A DNA stretch of 64,000 nucleotides from Paradesulfitobacterium ferrireducens (GCF_017310645.1 NZ_JAFLRH010000017.1:186001-250000); one strand, 5' to 3'; positions 24,179 to 32,563 are shown, counted from the stretch's first letter. Numbers and translations: made by a program. The notes: generated by a model not told the origin, from the sequence alone.

Positions 24179-24799
24179 ATGGGAGTCCCTATGAGGAACC
24201 TATTGTTTTTAGTGAGTGTTTTTATGCTGCTGTGGTTCATAAGTTACAGTTTTCTAAATTACTCCAATTTGGGGATGCCGGTTAAGCAACAACCGGAACA
24301 GTCTCTAATAGAGCCGGGTCCGGTTTCAGAAATACAACCAGGAGACATTCTTTTAATCCGTGGGAATACTTTGGTAGATAAAATCATCAAGTTAGTCACA
24401 CGAAGCCCTTATAGCCATGTCGTAGGTGTAGTTAATCATAATCAAGTAGTAGAAATTCTTCCTTTTTCGACAACAAGAGTTAAAAAAATACAGGACTATA
24501 CCGGATGTGCTGACGTGTTTACTTGTGAACGATTATCCAACAATGACCGAACCAAGATTGTTAGCTATGTGAATGGGAAGATCGGGACATCATACGATTA
24601 TTCCTTGATAATCTGGGAAGCCTCACGCTACTTTTTTAACTGGGTATGGCCCTACGAGACCAGGGACAGTAGCATTTGCTCAACCCTTTGGTCAGAAGCC
24701 TACCGCAAGGCCGGAATTGAATTATGTCCTGACGTTAAGTTCCCTGTACCGGGGGATCTTGCAAAGTCAAGATATTTACATAAAGTCAGAGGCTATTAG
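24179..24799 (+). CDS. YiiX-like permuted NlpC/P60 cysteine hydrolase
   Basis: The 206-residue protein has one N-terminal membrane helix (about residues 5-27). The catalytic pattern of YiiX/YebB-type permuted papain-like enzymes follows: QPGDILL, then SPYSHVVGVV with the histidine, and SSICSTLWSEAY with the catalytic cysteine. It probably faces the cell surface and cleaves amide or ester bonds of lipids or peptidoglycan. ATG 24191 with GGGAG upstream is an alternative start. A copy of its 3' end lies at 21252-21325. Confidence 0.75.
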   Translation: MGVPMRNLLFLVSVFMLLWFISYSFLNYSNLGMPVKQQPEQSLIEPGPVSEIQPGDILLIRGNTLVDKIIKLVTRSPYSHVVGVVNHNQVVEILPFSTTRVKKIQDYTGCADVFTCERLSNNDRTKIVSYVNGKIGTSYDYSLIIWEASRYFFNWVWPYETRDSSICSTLWSEAYRKAGIELCPDVKFPVPGDLAKSRYLHKVRGY

Positions 24800-24908
24800 A
24801 TCGACCTTAGAAGTTTTAGAACTAATCTTTGGGCAAATGCTAAAGCGACTCATAAAATAAGTCTATTTACACATACTATTTTTGAATTTTTGCAAAGGAG
24901 GGGTTTCT

Positions 24909-25121
24909 TTGACTGTTCAACAAGACTTACAAAAAGCTATTGCTGCCGCCCAATCCGCTCTCGGCACCTATGCAACGTTCGCCCAATCGACCCAAGATCA
25001 AACCGCTAAACAAATGTTTCAGGAGTTATCTCAAGATGCACAGCGTCATATCGAGGTACTTAACGGCCGCCTACAATATCTCAATCAGAATAATTCAATG
25101 AATCAACAAACAACAACCTAA
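24909..25121 (+). CDS. DUF1657 small protein, orphan copy
   Basis: The 70-residue helical protein contains STQDQTAKQMFQEL, almost the same motif as the DUF1657 gene at 16046. TTG 24909 is preceded by AAAGGAGGGG at 24894-24903. It stands apart from the spoVA-type operon, downstream of the YiiX-like gene, and ends with a Gln/Asn/Thr-rich tail. Function is unknown. Confidence 0.78.
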   Translation: MTVQQDLQKAIAAAQSALGTYATFAQSTQDQTAKQMFQELSQDAQRHIEVLNGRLQYLNQNNSMNQQTTT

Positions 25122-25188
25122 TTGTAGATATCCGTAGCATTCGATTCCTTGATGTGAGCTACATGGAAATAATTTTTCTGAACGGAAG

Positions 25189-25224
25189 AAGCGTACATGA
25201 TTTGAAGGATGTGCGCTTTTTCTG
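25189..25224 (+). terminator. terminator after the orphan DUF1657 gene
   Basis: AAGCGTACAT and ATGTGCGCTT pair with one wobble and a T-rich tail follows. It lies about 70 bases after the DUF1657 stop. Confidence 0.7.
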
Positions 25225-25390
25225 TTAAATTTTCTACTCATTCCTGACCAAGAAATTAAAGATATTTAATTGGCAAGGCAAATTTCAGCCAGGATTATGA
25301 ATATCAAGAGCCAGGAGAGAAGCAGGGCAACGGGCAGGGGTAGAGATACAAGAATGAACCCCATCCTTTTTGTAAGGATTAAAAGGGGAC

Positions 25391-25418
25391 TTGCTTTTAT
25401 GGGGTAAATGGGTATAAT
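25391..25418 (+). promoter_or_regulatory. sigma-A-type promoter of htpG
   Basis: TTGCTT (25391-25396) and TATAAT (25413-25418) are spaced by 16 bases, close to the vegetative consensus. Transcription would start near 25425, giving a leader of about 90 bases. Confidence 0.65.
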
Positions 25419-25433
25419 ACCTTAACAGATATA

Positions 25434-25468
25434 CCCTTACAGAGTATGAATTAAACGTACTCTAAGGG
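25434..25468 (+). promoter_or_regulatory. hairpin in the htpG leader
   Basis: CCCTTACAGAGTA and TACTCTAAGGG pair with a small bulge just after the predicted transcription start. It differs from the CIRCE operator (TTAGCACTC-N9-GAGTGCTAA), so HrcA control is not supported. It may stabilise or regulate the mRNA. Confidence 0.45.
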
Positions 25469-25512
25469 AACAGAGAATAGATTAGATTGTTTATAGGGGG
25501 TAAGAAGGCAGT

Positions 25513-27351
25513 ATGAGCAATTCTGCGGTTGAGACACGGGAATTTCAGACCGAAATCCGGCAGCTGCTGGACATTGTCATTAACTCTCTGTACACGGAAC
25601 GGGAAATATTCTTACGGGAGCTGATCTCCAATGCAGCCGATGCCATGGAGAAAGTGCGTTTCCTCCAGCTGAGCGGACAAGAGGTGAAAGACCGGGATTT
25701 GCCCTTGGAAATATCGCTTGAGACAGATGAAACAGCCCATACTCTGGCGATCATTGACTCAGGAATCGGGATGACCAAGGAAGAGCTGGTGGAAAACCTG
25801 GGTACGATTGCCCACTCCGGCTCGAAAGAGTTTATTAAGCATCTAACCCAAGATAACAAAGACCTGAATCTAATCGGGCAATTCGGAGTCGGATTCTATG
25901 CTGCGTTTATGGCTGCGGACAAGGTTGTGCTTTCTACCCGTTCCTACCGGCCGGATGCCCCGAGCTATATCTGGACCTCGGAGGGGACGGGGAGTTACCA
26001 GATCGAAGAAGGGCCGGAGATGGCGCGCGGGACTAAAATCGTCCTGCACCTGAAGGAAAACGCCCATGAATTCAGCAGCCCGGACACCATCAAGCGTGTG
26101 ATCCGCCAGTATTCCAGTTTTGTACCCTACCCTATCAGTGTCAACGGGGAAAAGGTGAACACCGTCCAAGCTCTGTGGACGAAGAATAAAAGTGAGATTT
26201 CCGAAGAGGAGTATACTGAGTTCTATAAGTTTATTGCCAATGCCTATGATGAGCCGCTTTTCCGCCTCCATTTTTCTTCGGATGCTCCGCTTTCTTTAAA
26301 TACTCTTTTATTTGTGCCCCAGGAGAACTTTGAAAAGTTTGGCTTTGGCCGCCTGGAACCCGGGGTCAGCGTGTATTGCAAAAAAGTGCTGATTCAGGAG
26401 AAATCGAAGGATATCCTGCCTGAATGGCTGCGCTTTGTTAAAGGGGTAATCGACAGCGAAGAGCTTCCTTTGAATATTTCGCGTGAAACCATGCAGGACA
26501 GCGCCCTGATTGCGAAAATCAACCGGGTGGTGACCGGCCGTTTCCTCAAATTCTTAAATGAACAAGCGGCATCTGACCCGGAAAAATATAAGACCTTCTG
26601 GGAAAAATTCGGGATGTTCATTAAAGAGGGCACTGCTACAGACTTTACCCACAAGCAAGAGCTGGTAAAGCTTTTAAGATTTGAATCCTCGGCTATGGAC
26701 AAGGGCACCCTGATTTCTCTCGCGGATTATGTGGGGCGGATGAAAGAAGGACAGGCGGCAATTTATTACGTCAATGGCCCCACCCGGGAGGCGATTGAAG
26801 CCGGCCCTTATCTTGAAGTCTTCCGCAAGCAGGAATATGAAGTGATCTATACCTACGAGCCGGTCGATGATTATATTCTGAACATGTTGCGAGAATTCGA
26901 AGGGAAGAAATTAATGTCTGCTGACCAGGCGGATCTCGATCTGGGGCAGGAAGAAAAATCCGAAGAAACCGGCTTGCCCGCCGCCGAAGTGGAGAGTCTG
27001 AACGCCTGGGTTAAAGAGGTTCTCGGTGAGCAGGTGACGGAGGTCAGGGCATCCAAACGCCTGGTGGACAGCCCGGCTATTGCCTTGAGTGCTTATGGAA
27101 CCTACAGTATGCAGCGTGTGATGCAGATGACCAACCGCGATCTCAATGCCCCGGCACCCAGCATCCTGGAGCTGAATACCGACCATCCCATGATTAAGAA
27201 GCTGAATGAATTGCGCAAGCAGGATGATCCGTTTGCGAAAACGGCGGCTGAACAGATCTTTGAGAATGCGCGCATTGCCGCCGGGTTAATCGTGGACCCG
27301 CGGGAAATGGTGGACCGGTTAAATCGCATTATTGAAAGAGCATTAAGTTAA
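25513..27351 (+). CDS. htpG: molecular chaperone HtpG (Hsp90)
   Basis: The 612-residue cytoplasmic chaperone shows the GHKL ATPase motifs: ELISNAADAMEK (about residues 38-49), DSGIGMTKEEL and GQFGVGFYAAFM. Middle and C-terminal dimerisation domains follow. Length fits bacterial HtpG (600-640). A promoter at 25391 and a terminator at 27357 make it a single-gene unit. Its role is ATP-driven folding of client proteins under stress. Confidence 0.97.
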   Translation: MSNSAVETREFQTEIRQLLDIVINSLYTEREIFLRELISNAADAMEKVRFLQLSGQEVKDRDLPLEISLETDETAHTLAIIDSGIGMTKEELVENLGTIAHSGSKEFIKHLTQDNKDLNLIGQFGVGFYAAFMAADKVVLSTRSYRPDAPSYIWTSEGTGSYQIEEGPEMARGTKIVLHLKENAHEFSSPDTIKRVIRQYSSFVPYPISVNGEKVNTVQALWTKNKSEISEEEYTEFYKFIANAYDEPLFRLHFSSDAPLSLNTLLFVPQENFEKFGFGRLEPGVSVYCKKVLIQEKSKDILPEWLRFVKGVIDSEELPLNISRETMQDSALIAKINRVVTGRFLKFLNEQAASDPEKYKTFWEKFGMFIKEGTATDFTHKQELVKLLRFESSAMDKGTLISLADYVGRMKEGQAAIYYVNGPTREAIEAGPYLEVFRKQEYEVIYTYEPVDDYILNMLREFEGKKLMSADQADLDLGQEEKSEETGLPAAEVESLNAWVKEVLGEQVTEVRASKRLVDSPAIALSAYGTYSMQRVMQMTNRDLNAPAPSILELNTDHPMIKKLNELRKQDDPFAKTAAEQIFENARIAAGLIVDPREMVDRLNRIIERALS

Positions 27352-27356
27352 AGGTG

Positions 27357-27395
27357 AAAGCTGCAACTTTAATTTGAATCAAAGTTGCAGCTTTT
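27357..27395 (+). terminator. terminator of htpG
   Basis: AAAGCTGCAACTTT and AAAGTTGCAGCTTT are perfect complements around a 10-base loop and end in TTTT. The hairpin starts five bases after the htpG stop codon. From here to 27610 the sequence is AT-rich and holds no gene. Confidence 0.9.
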
Positions 27396-27624
27396 CAACA
27401 TAAGTTACTAATTTTCTATCAATAAAAGGCACAAATCATAATGAAAAAGTTCGAAATGGCATACTTTTCAGCTTACCTTATATTTTTATGTGAAAATTCA
27501 TAGTTAAGCAGCTATATTTAATATTACTTCTTTCATAAAATCGATTTTATTGCTCTCCAATCGAATGTATAATGAAATAAACCTAGATAAATCATTATAA
27601 ACAGCGCATTTGGAGGGAATTGTG

Positions 27625-27942
27625 ATGGATATTTTTGAAGCCTTAATGCTTTTGTGCTTCGGAGCGGCCTGGCCTTTTTCGATCTACCGCTCTTATAAAT
27701 CCGGCTCGGTCAATGGGAAGAGCCCCTTTTTCCTGATCGTAGTCATTATCGGATATACAGCCGGGATTTTGCATAAAGTTCTTTATAGTTATGACTTTGT
27801 GCTGTACTTGTACTTCCTTAATATTGCGATGGTGGCAACAGACTTGCTGCTCTACGTGCGCAACAGCAAAATGTTTCAGCATTTAAAATCCCCGGCGCTT
27901 CAAGGACTACAGTATCCGGCCGGCTCCAGAGTGCAGCACTAA
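27625..27942 (+). CDS. small PQ-loop-like membrane protein
   Basis: The 105-residue protein has three hydrophobic helices (about residues 5-20, 33-52 and 58-80), with a WPFSIYRSYKSGSVNGKS segment after the first helix. That segment resembles PQ-loop/SemiSWEET-type half transporters, although the exact PQ pair is not conserved. GGAGGG is eight bases before ATG 27625. It is a single-gene unit. Substrate is unknown. Confidence 0.6.
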   Translation: MDIFEALMLLCFGAAWPFSIYRSYKSGSVNGKSPFFLIVVIIGYTAGILHKVLYSYDFVLYLYFLNIAMVATDLLLYVRNSKMFQHLKSPALQGLQYPAGSRVQH

Positions 27943-27973
27943 CTTTGACATTGAATCTAAACGAATCATAGAA

Positions 27974-28015
27974 TGAAAGCAGCCAGCACAGAGCTAACTC
28001 TTGCTGGCTTTCACT
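27974..28015 (+). terminator. terminator of the PQ-loop-like gene
   Basis: GAAAGC and GCCAGC on the left pair with GCTGGCTTTC on the right around a loop of about 16 bases with a one-base bulge. It lies about 30 bases after the stop codon. Confidence 0.6.
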
Positions 28016-28035
28016 ATATTTTAATGAAAAAAATA

Positions 28036-28068
28036 AAGGACAGCACCTTCTACTGGTGTGTCCTTTAG
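28036..28068 (-). terminator. terminator of pduL
   Basis: AAAGGACA-GCACC pairs with GGTG-TGTCCTTT, and on the minus strand a T-rich run follows. A perfect 16-base palindrome, CTCAATTATAATTGAG, lies directly beside it at 28069-28084. Confidence 0.7.
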
Positions 28069-28105
28069 CTCAATTATAATTGAGTGAGCGCCTCAAAATA
28101 ATGGT

Positions 28106-28705
28106 TTACTTGGCAACCTGAAGAAATTTCCCGATGACCGCCCTGACCAAATCCCCGTTATGCAGGTTGAAAGCATTGCCTTCATCGGTATCGATATGCA
28201 TGAACAAGGCCGACTGCGGGCTAATCCGTACCAAGACGTTGTTAAAAACACCGCCGCGGAGGCCTGGGATTTCCACAGATACATGCGCTCCATCCTTAAG
28301 ACCGAGTTTTAATCCTTCCTTCGGGTTCATATGAATGTGGCGCGCTGCGATAATCACTCCCGACTCAAGCTCGACTTGACCGAAGGGGCCAACTACCGTT
28401 AAGCCGGGGGTTTTGTCTAAATCGCCGGAATCACGCACAGGGGGCTTAACTCCTAATTTAAAGGTATCGGTTGCGGCCAGCTCAATCTGGGAAGATGCCC
28501 GGGCGGGGCCCAGTACCCGCACTCCCGTAAGCGATCCCTTAGGGCCAACAAGGGTCACCGTTTCCGTACACGCAAATTGACCGGGCTGGCTTAAGTCCTT
28601 CAGTGGAGTTAGCTCATAGCCGGGACCAAACAATGCTTCAATATGCTCTTGGGATAAATGGATGTGACGGTTGGATATTTCCACAGGAACTTGAAAAATA
28701 GCCAT
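28106..28705 (-). CDS. pduL: phosphate propanoyltransferase PduL
   Basis: The 199-residue enzyme has the PduL zinc motifs NRHIHLS (His14 and His16) and ARHIHMNP in the second half-barrel. It interconverts acyl-CoA and acyl phosphate, so it can act as the phosphotransacetylase of acetate or propionate formation. AGGAGGTTGATTGGG before ATG 28705 fixes the start; the upstream in-frame extension is hydrophilic and unlike the family. No microcompartment shell genes are nearby, which suggests a free cytosolic role. Confidence 0.9.
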   Translation of the reverse strand: MAIFQVPVEISNRHIHLSQEHIEALFGPGYELTPLKDLSQPGQFACTETVTLVGPKGSLTGVRVLGPARASSQIELAATDTFKLGVKPPVRDSGDLDKTPGLTVVGPFGQVELESGVIIAARHIHMNPKEGLKLGLKDGAHVSVEIPGLRGGVFNNVLVRISPQSALFMHIDTDEGNAFNLHNGDLVRAVIGKFLQVAK

Positions 28706-28964
28706 CCCAATCAACCTCCTACCAGGCAGAAAACCACCAAAATTGCTTTTTGCACCCTCATTATACACCTTAAAAATGCAAAATGGCCGTGTCAGAATTA
28801 TTCTCCTAGTGGAACTTCTTGTTTTAGTTATATGGGTAAAGAAAAAAATAATGGGAGAACAACCTGACTGTGGCAGGATTATTGGGCTTGACCCTGAATA
28901 TTATCTACTAACTACATAAATGCAATACATAAACTATTTTAATCATGCGAGGTGATGCATTAAT

Positions 28965-28994
28965 TTGTGAATGTAATATCTTTATCAATATTAT
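28965..28994 (+). promoter_or_regulatory. possible promoter of the cell-wall-binding rhodanese gene
   Basis: TTGTGA (28965-28970) and TATTAT (28989-28994) are spaced by 18 bases, about 25 bases before the start codon region. Match to consensus is moderate. Otherwise 28706-29017 is AT-rich and holds no gene. Confidence 0.35.
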
Positions 28995-29017
28995 AGCTAT
29001 AAGAAAGGAGTCATCGT

Positions 29018-31675
29018 ATGCTTGCTAAACGGAAAGGGTTAACCATTTTCCTCGTCACCGTCCTCTTGTTTACGCTTATTTTTCCGGCAGCAGTGTTGGC
29101 TGACACCAAGCGTATCGGCGGGTATGACCGTTTTCTGACGGCGGTGCAAGCCGCTAAATCCGGTTGGGCCAGCGGCGCCGATAATGTTGTGCTCGTAAAC
29201 GGATATGCTGCCAATGATGCGGCAGCCGCCGGGCCTCTCGCTTACAGGCTGAATGCCCCGATTCTGCTCACTGAGGCGGCCGCGATGCCGGAGAGCACAT
29301 CGAAAGCACTCAAAGACTTTAAGGCCAAAAATGTCTACCTTATCGGAGGAAACGGGGTCATTTCAGCTCAAATCGAAGCCGACTTAAGCAAAAGCTACAC
29401 CGTGAAGCGCTACGGCGGTGACAATGTTTATGCAACGGCAGCCAGCATCGCGGAGGCCATGGGTACGGCAGACAAAGCCGTGGTGGTCGCGAGTTACGCC
29501 GATGCTTTGCCGGCGGCAAGCTGGGCGGCAGCCAACCATGCTCCGATTCTTTATGCCGAAAAGGATTCATTGCCTCAAGCTACGCAGGCGGCTTTGACTC
29601 AAGCGGGAGTGAAAAGCACGGTCGTGCTTGGCGGAGAAGCGGTCATCGGCGCCGGTGTTTATGCGAAACTCCCGCGCCCGCAGCGTATCTATGGGGTTGA
29701 CCGCTATGAGACCGCTGCCAAAGCGGCCGCCCAGTTGATGCCGAATGCCGAGTCAATCTATGTGGCCACCGGCCTCGACTTCGTGGATGCCATGGTCGGT
29801 GCCAATCTGGCGGCCAAGAATAATGCGCCTCTCTTGTACCTGGATCAGCAAGTTCCGGCATCCGTAACCGACTATCTTAATTCTGTCGCGGCTAAAGTAA
29901 CAAATATTTCAATTATCGGCGGCACCGGAATTGTCACCTATGACCAAAAAACGGCGCTTATGAGCCTGATTTCCGGACAGGACACGAACAAGGCATTTAC
30001 AGATGCCGTAGCTGCCTACTTTAAGAACATGGGTTCAGACAGCTATAAGATCGCAGAAGCGACACTAAGGGATGAACTGGCGAAGAACCCTGAGAAATAT
30101 CTAGTAGTTGACATCCGCCGCAAGGACGCCTATGACAAAGGGCATATCCCAGGCGCTGTCAACGTCGCCTTCGGAGTGGACATCGCCAACAACCTGGAGA
30201 AAATCCGCAATGCAGCGAAGGATAAGACAGTGGTTGTGGCCTGTTACACTGGGCAAACCGCCGGGCAAACGGATTCCTTGCTGAATCTGGCCGGAATCAA
30301 AACGGTTTCCTTAAACTTCGGCATGGGCAAAGACGGGTTTGACAGAGGGTGGACCTACCTGGCAGCCAAAGACCCGAGTTACAGACTCTCCCCCGAAGCG
30401 GTGGCAATGCCGGACGCACCGGCGGTGGCCAGCCCCAATCCCGCCATTGATGATGCGGTGAAAGAGTACTTTGAAAATATGCCGGCCGATGTCTATAAAA
30501 TTGGGGTACCGCAGTTCAAAGCGGCCCTGGCTGCCAATCCGGAGAAGTATTTCATTCTAGACGTACGGCAGCCGGATGTATACACCGCTGGGCACATTAA
30601 AGGAGCAATCAACGTTCCTTTTGGAGCGAAAATCGCGGATAACCTGGCGATGATCAGGGAAAAAGCCAAAGGCAAGATTACGGTTGTTTATTGCTACACC
30701 GGTCAAACCGCCGGGCAAGTAGATTCCCTGTTAAATATCCTCGGAGTCAATGCCAAGAGTCTGGATTCCGGCTTTGGCATGTCAGGCTTTAATTACGGCT
30801 GGAGTGCCGATCCTACCAATGAAGTAGTCGGAGGGTACACGGACGCCGTTGCCGCTTATTTTAACAATATGCCTAAGGACAGCTACAAGATCCCGGAAAA
30901 GGATCTGAGGGACGCGCTGGCAGCGAATCCCGAGAAATATGTAGTGCTGGACATCCGCCAGAAGGATGCTTATGACAAGGGCCATATCCCCGGTGCGCTG
31001 AATGTCCCTTTCGGAGCGGAAATTGCCAATAACTTGGATAAGATCAGAGCAGTCGCTCAGGGGAAAACCCTGGTGGTCGCCTGCTATACCGGCCAAACTG
31101 CCGGGCAAACCGATGCTCTGCTCAATTTAGCCGGAATTACTACCCGTTCTCTTAATTTCGGCATGGGCAAAGACGGCTTTGAAAATGGCTGGTTGGCTCT
31201 CAATGCTAAAGACCCGAGCTATCAATTATCTAAGGAAGCGGTGGCCATGCCGAATGCTCCGGCAGTTGCCAGCCCTAATCCTGGGATTGATGATGCCGTC
31301 AGAACCTACTTCCTGGCCATGCCCAAAGACGTGTACAAGATCAGCAATCCAGATCTGAAAGCTGCCTTGGCCGCTAATCCCGAGAAGTATTTCGTTGTGG
31401 ATGTACGCCAGGCGGATGCTTATGCAGGCGGGCATATTAAAGGGGCAATCAATGTTCCGTTTGGGGCCGAAATTGCCAAAAACCTGAGCATGTTGAAGGA
31501 ACAAGCCAAAGGCAAGACCATGGTAGTCTACTGCTACACCGGCCAAACCGCCGGACAAGTGGATGCCCTTATGAACATCTTGGGGCTTACCTGCAAGAGC
31601 CTGGACTTCGGCTTTGGCACAGCCACCTTCAAGCACGGCTGGAGTTCTGATCCGACTTATGAGATTGTGAAGTAA
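29018..31675 (+). CDS. secreted protein with three CWB2 repeats and four tandem rhodanese domains
   Basis: The 885-residue protein has a signal peptide (about 1-28), three cell-wall-binding type 2 repeats (about 30-320) and four rhodanese domains (about 327-470, 473-603, 606-752 and 755-885). Each rhodanese keeps the DVR/DIR and GHI(P/K)GA landmarks and a CYTGQTAG loop with the catalytic cysteine at 409, 559, 689 and 839. Domains 1 and 3 are one subtype and 2 and 4 another; like cysteines are exactly 280 residues apart, so a two-domain unit was duplicated. It probably handles sulfane sulfur at the cell surface. AAAGGAG precedes ATG 29018. Confidence 0.9.
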   Translation: MLAKRKGLTIFLVTVLLFTLIFPAAVLADTKRIGGYDRFLTAVQAAKSGWASGADNVVLVNGYAANDAAAAGPLAYRLNAPILLTEAAAMPESTSKALKDFKAKNVYLIGGNGVISAQIEADLSKSYTVKRYGGDNVYATAASIAEAMGTADKAVVVASYADALPAASWAAANHAPILYAEKDSLPQATQAALTQAGVKSTVVLGGEAVIGAGVYAKLPRPQRIYGVDRYETAAKAAAQLMPNAESIYVATGLDFVDAMVGANLAAKNNAPLLYLDQQVPASVTDYLNSVAAKVTNISIIGGTGIVTYDQKTALMSLISGQDTNKAFTDAVAAYFKNMGSDSYKIAEATLRDELAKNPEKYLVVDIRRKDAYDKGHIPGAVNVAFGVDIANNLEKIRNAAKDKTVVVACYTGQTAGQTDSLLNLAGIKTVSLNFGMGKDGFDRGWTYLAAKDPSYRLSPEAVAMPDAPAVASPNPAIDDAVKEYFENMPADVYKIGVPQFKAALAANPEKYFILDVRQPDVYTAGHIKGAINVPFGAKIADNLAMIREKAKGKITVVYCYTGQTAGQVDSLLNILGVNAKSLDSGFGMSGFNYGWSADPTNEVVGGYTDAVAAYFNNMPKDSYKIPEKDLRDALAANPEKYVVLDIRQKDAYDKGHIPGALNVPFGAEIANNLDKIRAVAQGKTLVVACYTGQTAGQTDALLNLAGITTRSLNFGMGKDGFENGWLALNAKDPSYQLSKEAVAMPNAPAVASPNPGIDDAVRTYFLAMPKDVYKISNPDLKAALAANPEKYFVVDVRQADAYAGGHIKGAINVPFGAEIAKNLSMLKEQAKGKTMVVYCYTGQTAGQVDALMNILGLTCKSLDFGFGTATFKHGWSSDPTYEIVK

Positions 31676-31714
31676 GAGCATACTAAAAATTTATTTTATA
31701 GGCACCAACAATAT

Positions 31715-31741
31715 GCCCCTGGCCAAATGGTCTGGGGCTTT
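31715..31741 (+). terminator. hairpin after the rhodanese gene
   Basis: GCCCC (31715-31719) and GGGGC (31734-31738) pair, with an inner CCA/TGG stem, and a short T-run follows. It lies about 40 bases after the stop. Confidence 0.6.
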
Positions 31742-31891
31742 CATTACGGCAAATCAAGGGATTCATTTCGTGAGTGGAAGAATCTGACCTTAAGGGATAT
31801 AATAATAGCAAAGCTCTGAAGCCGAATTCGCACAAAAACGTAAGGGAGAATTTTGCAATAGAGAGTGAGTAGGAGGTTAAAGTTTACGACT

Positions 31892-32230
31892 ATGAAAGAC
31901 GTAACCATTTTTACAACCCAGACCTGACCATACTGTACCATGGGGAAAGAGTTTCTTTCCAAAAATAATATTTATTTCGTAGAGCGGGATATTAATAAAG
32001 ATGCGGCAGCCCGGATGGAGCTGCAACGGCGCGGGATCAGCGGGGTGCCTACGTTTTTAATCGGAGAGGATGTGGTGGTGGGATTTGACCGGGCCAAACT
32101 GCTGCAATTGATCGACCACCGCCTGGTTCGCTGTGAGCAGTGCTCCCAAAAAATGCGGGTACCTGTGAACAAGGGCAAGATCAAAGTGAAGTGCCCCAAG
32201 TGCACTCACGAATTTACAGTAACTACTTAA
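31892..32230 (+). CDS. probable selenocysteine glutaredoxin-like protein (UPYC) with C-terminal zinc ribbon
   Basis: From ATG 31892 the frame reads MKDVTIFTTQT, then UGA at 31925-31927, then PYCTMGKEFL to TAA 32228. The UGA stands exactly where glutaredoxins have the first cysteine of CPYC, so the redox motif would be Sec12-Pro-Tyr-Cys15. The sequence before and after the UGA forms one thioredoxin fold with the cis-proline GVPT near residue 48. A CxxC...CxxC zinc-ribbon-like tail (about 77-108) follows. A SECIS-like hairpin lies 17-33 bases after the UGA. AGGAGG is 15 bases upstream of the ATG, a long spacing. Without selenocysteine only a fragment from ATG 31940, lacking the active site, could be made. 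Confidence 0.8.
31944..31960 (+). promoter_or_regulatory. SECIS-like hairpin downstream of the in-frame UGA
   Basis: GGAAAGA and TCTTTCC pair perfectly around a GTT loop, or around AGTTT if the last pair opens. The loop begins 23 bases after the UGA and has G in its first or second position. Both features fit the bacterial SECIS pattern as I know it. Confidence 0.6.
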
Positions 32231-32269
32231 TTAGCAATCAAAATTTATAACATAACGGGAGGGAATTTC

Positions 32270-32560
32270 ATGAAAGACTTACTGAAAAAAGGGTTGGCGC
32301 TCGGTCTTGGAGTGGCAGTGTTTAGCAAGGAGCAGATTGAGAAGGTTGTAGATGACCTGGTGAAGAAAGGGGAGGTCTCGGCCGCTGAATCGAAGGAACT
32401 GGTCAATGAACTGATCGCGAAAGGGGAAGAAGGGCAGAAAGAATTGCAGCGGGTGGTCCGGGAACATTTAAATAAGCTCCTGTCTGAACTAAACATCCCC
32501 ACCAAAGAGGATATTAAACGGCTGGAAGAACGCCTGGCCCGGCTTGAAAGCAAAGACTAA
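32270..32560 (+). CDS. phasin/PhaF-like coiled-coil protein
   Basis: This 96-residue, strongly charged, helical protein resembles the phasin family or polyhydroxyalkanoate regulator type, with KKGEVSAAESKELVNEL and a heptad-like C-terminus. It directly precedes the UbiB-like kinase gene by three bases, a common pair in clostridia. No PHA synthase is seen, so a granule role is doubtful. Confidence 0.75.
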   Translation: MKDLLKKGLALGLGVAVFSKEQIEKVVDDLVKKGEVSAAESKELVNELIAKGEEGQKELQRVVREHLNKLLSELNIPTKEDIKRLEERLARLESKD

Positions 32561-32563
32561 TAC

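Noticed and set aside
25434-25468. CIRCE element in front of htpG
   Set aside because: The arms do not match TTAGCACTC and GAGTGCTAA.
31940-32230. Glutaredoxin-like gene starting at ATG 31940
   Set aside because: This start would lack the first strand and the active site, while the upstream frame across the UGA restores a full fold; no ribosome site precedes 31940.
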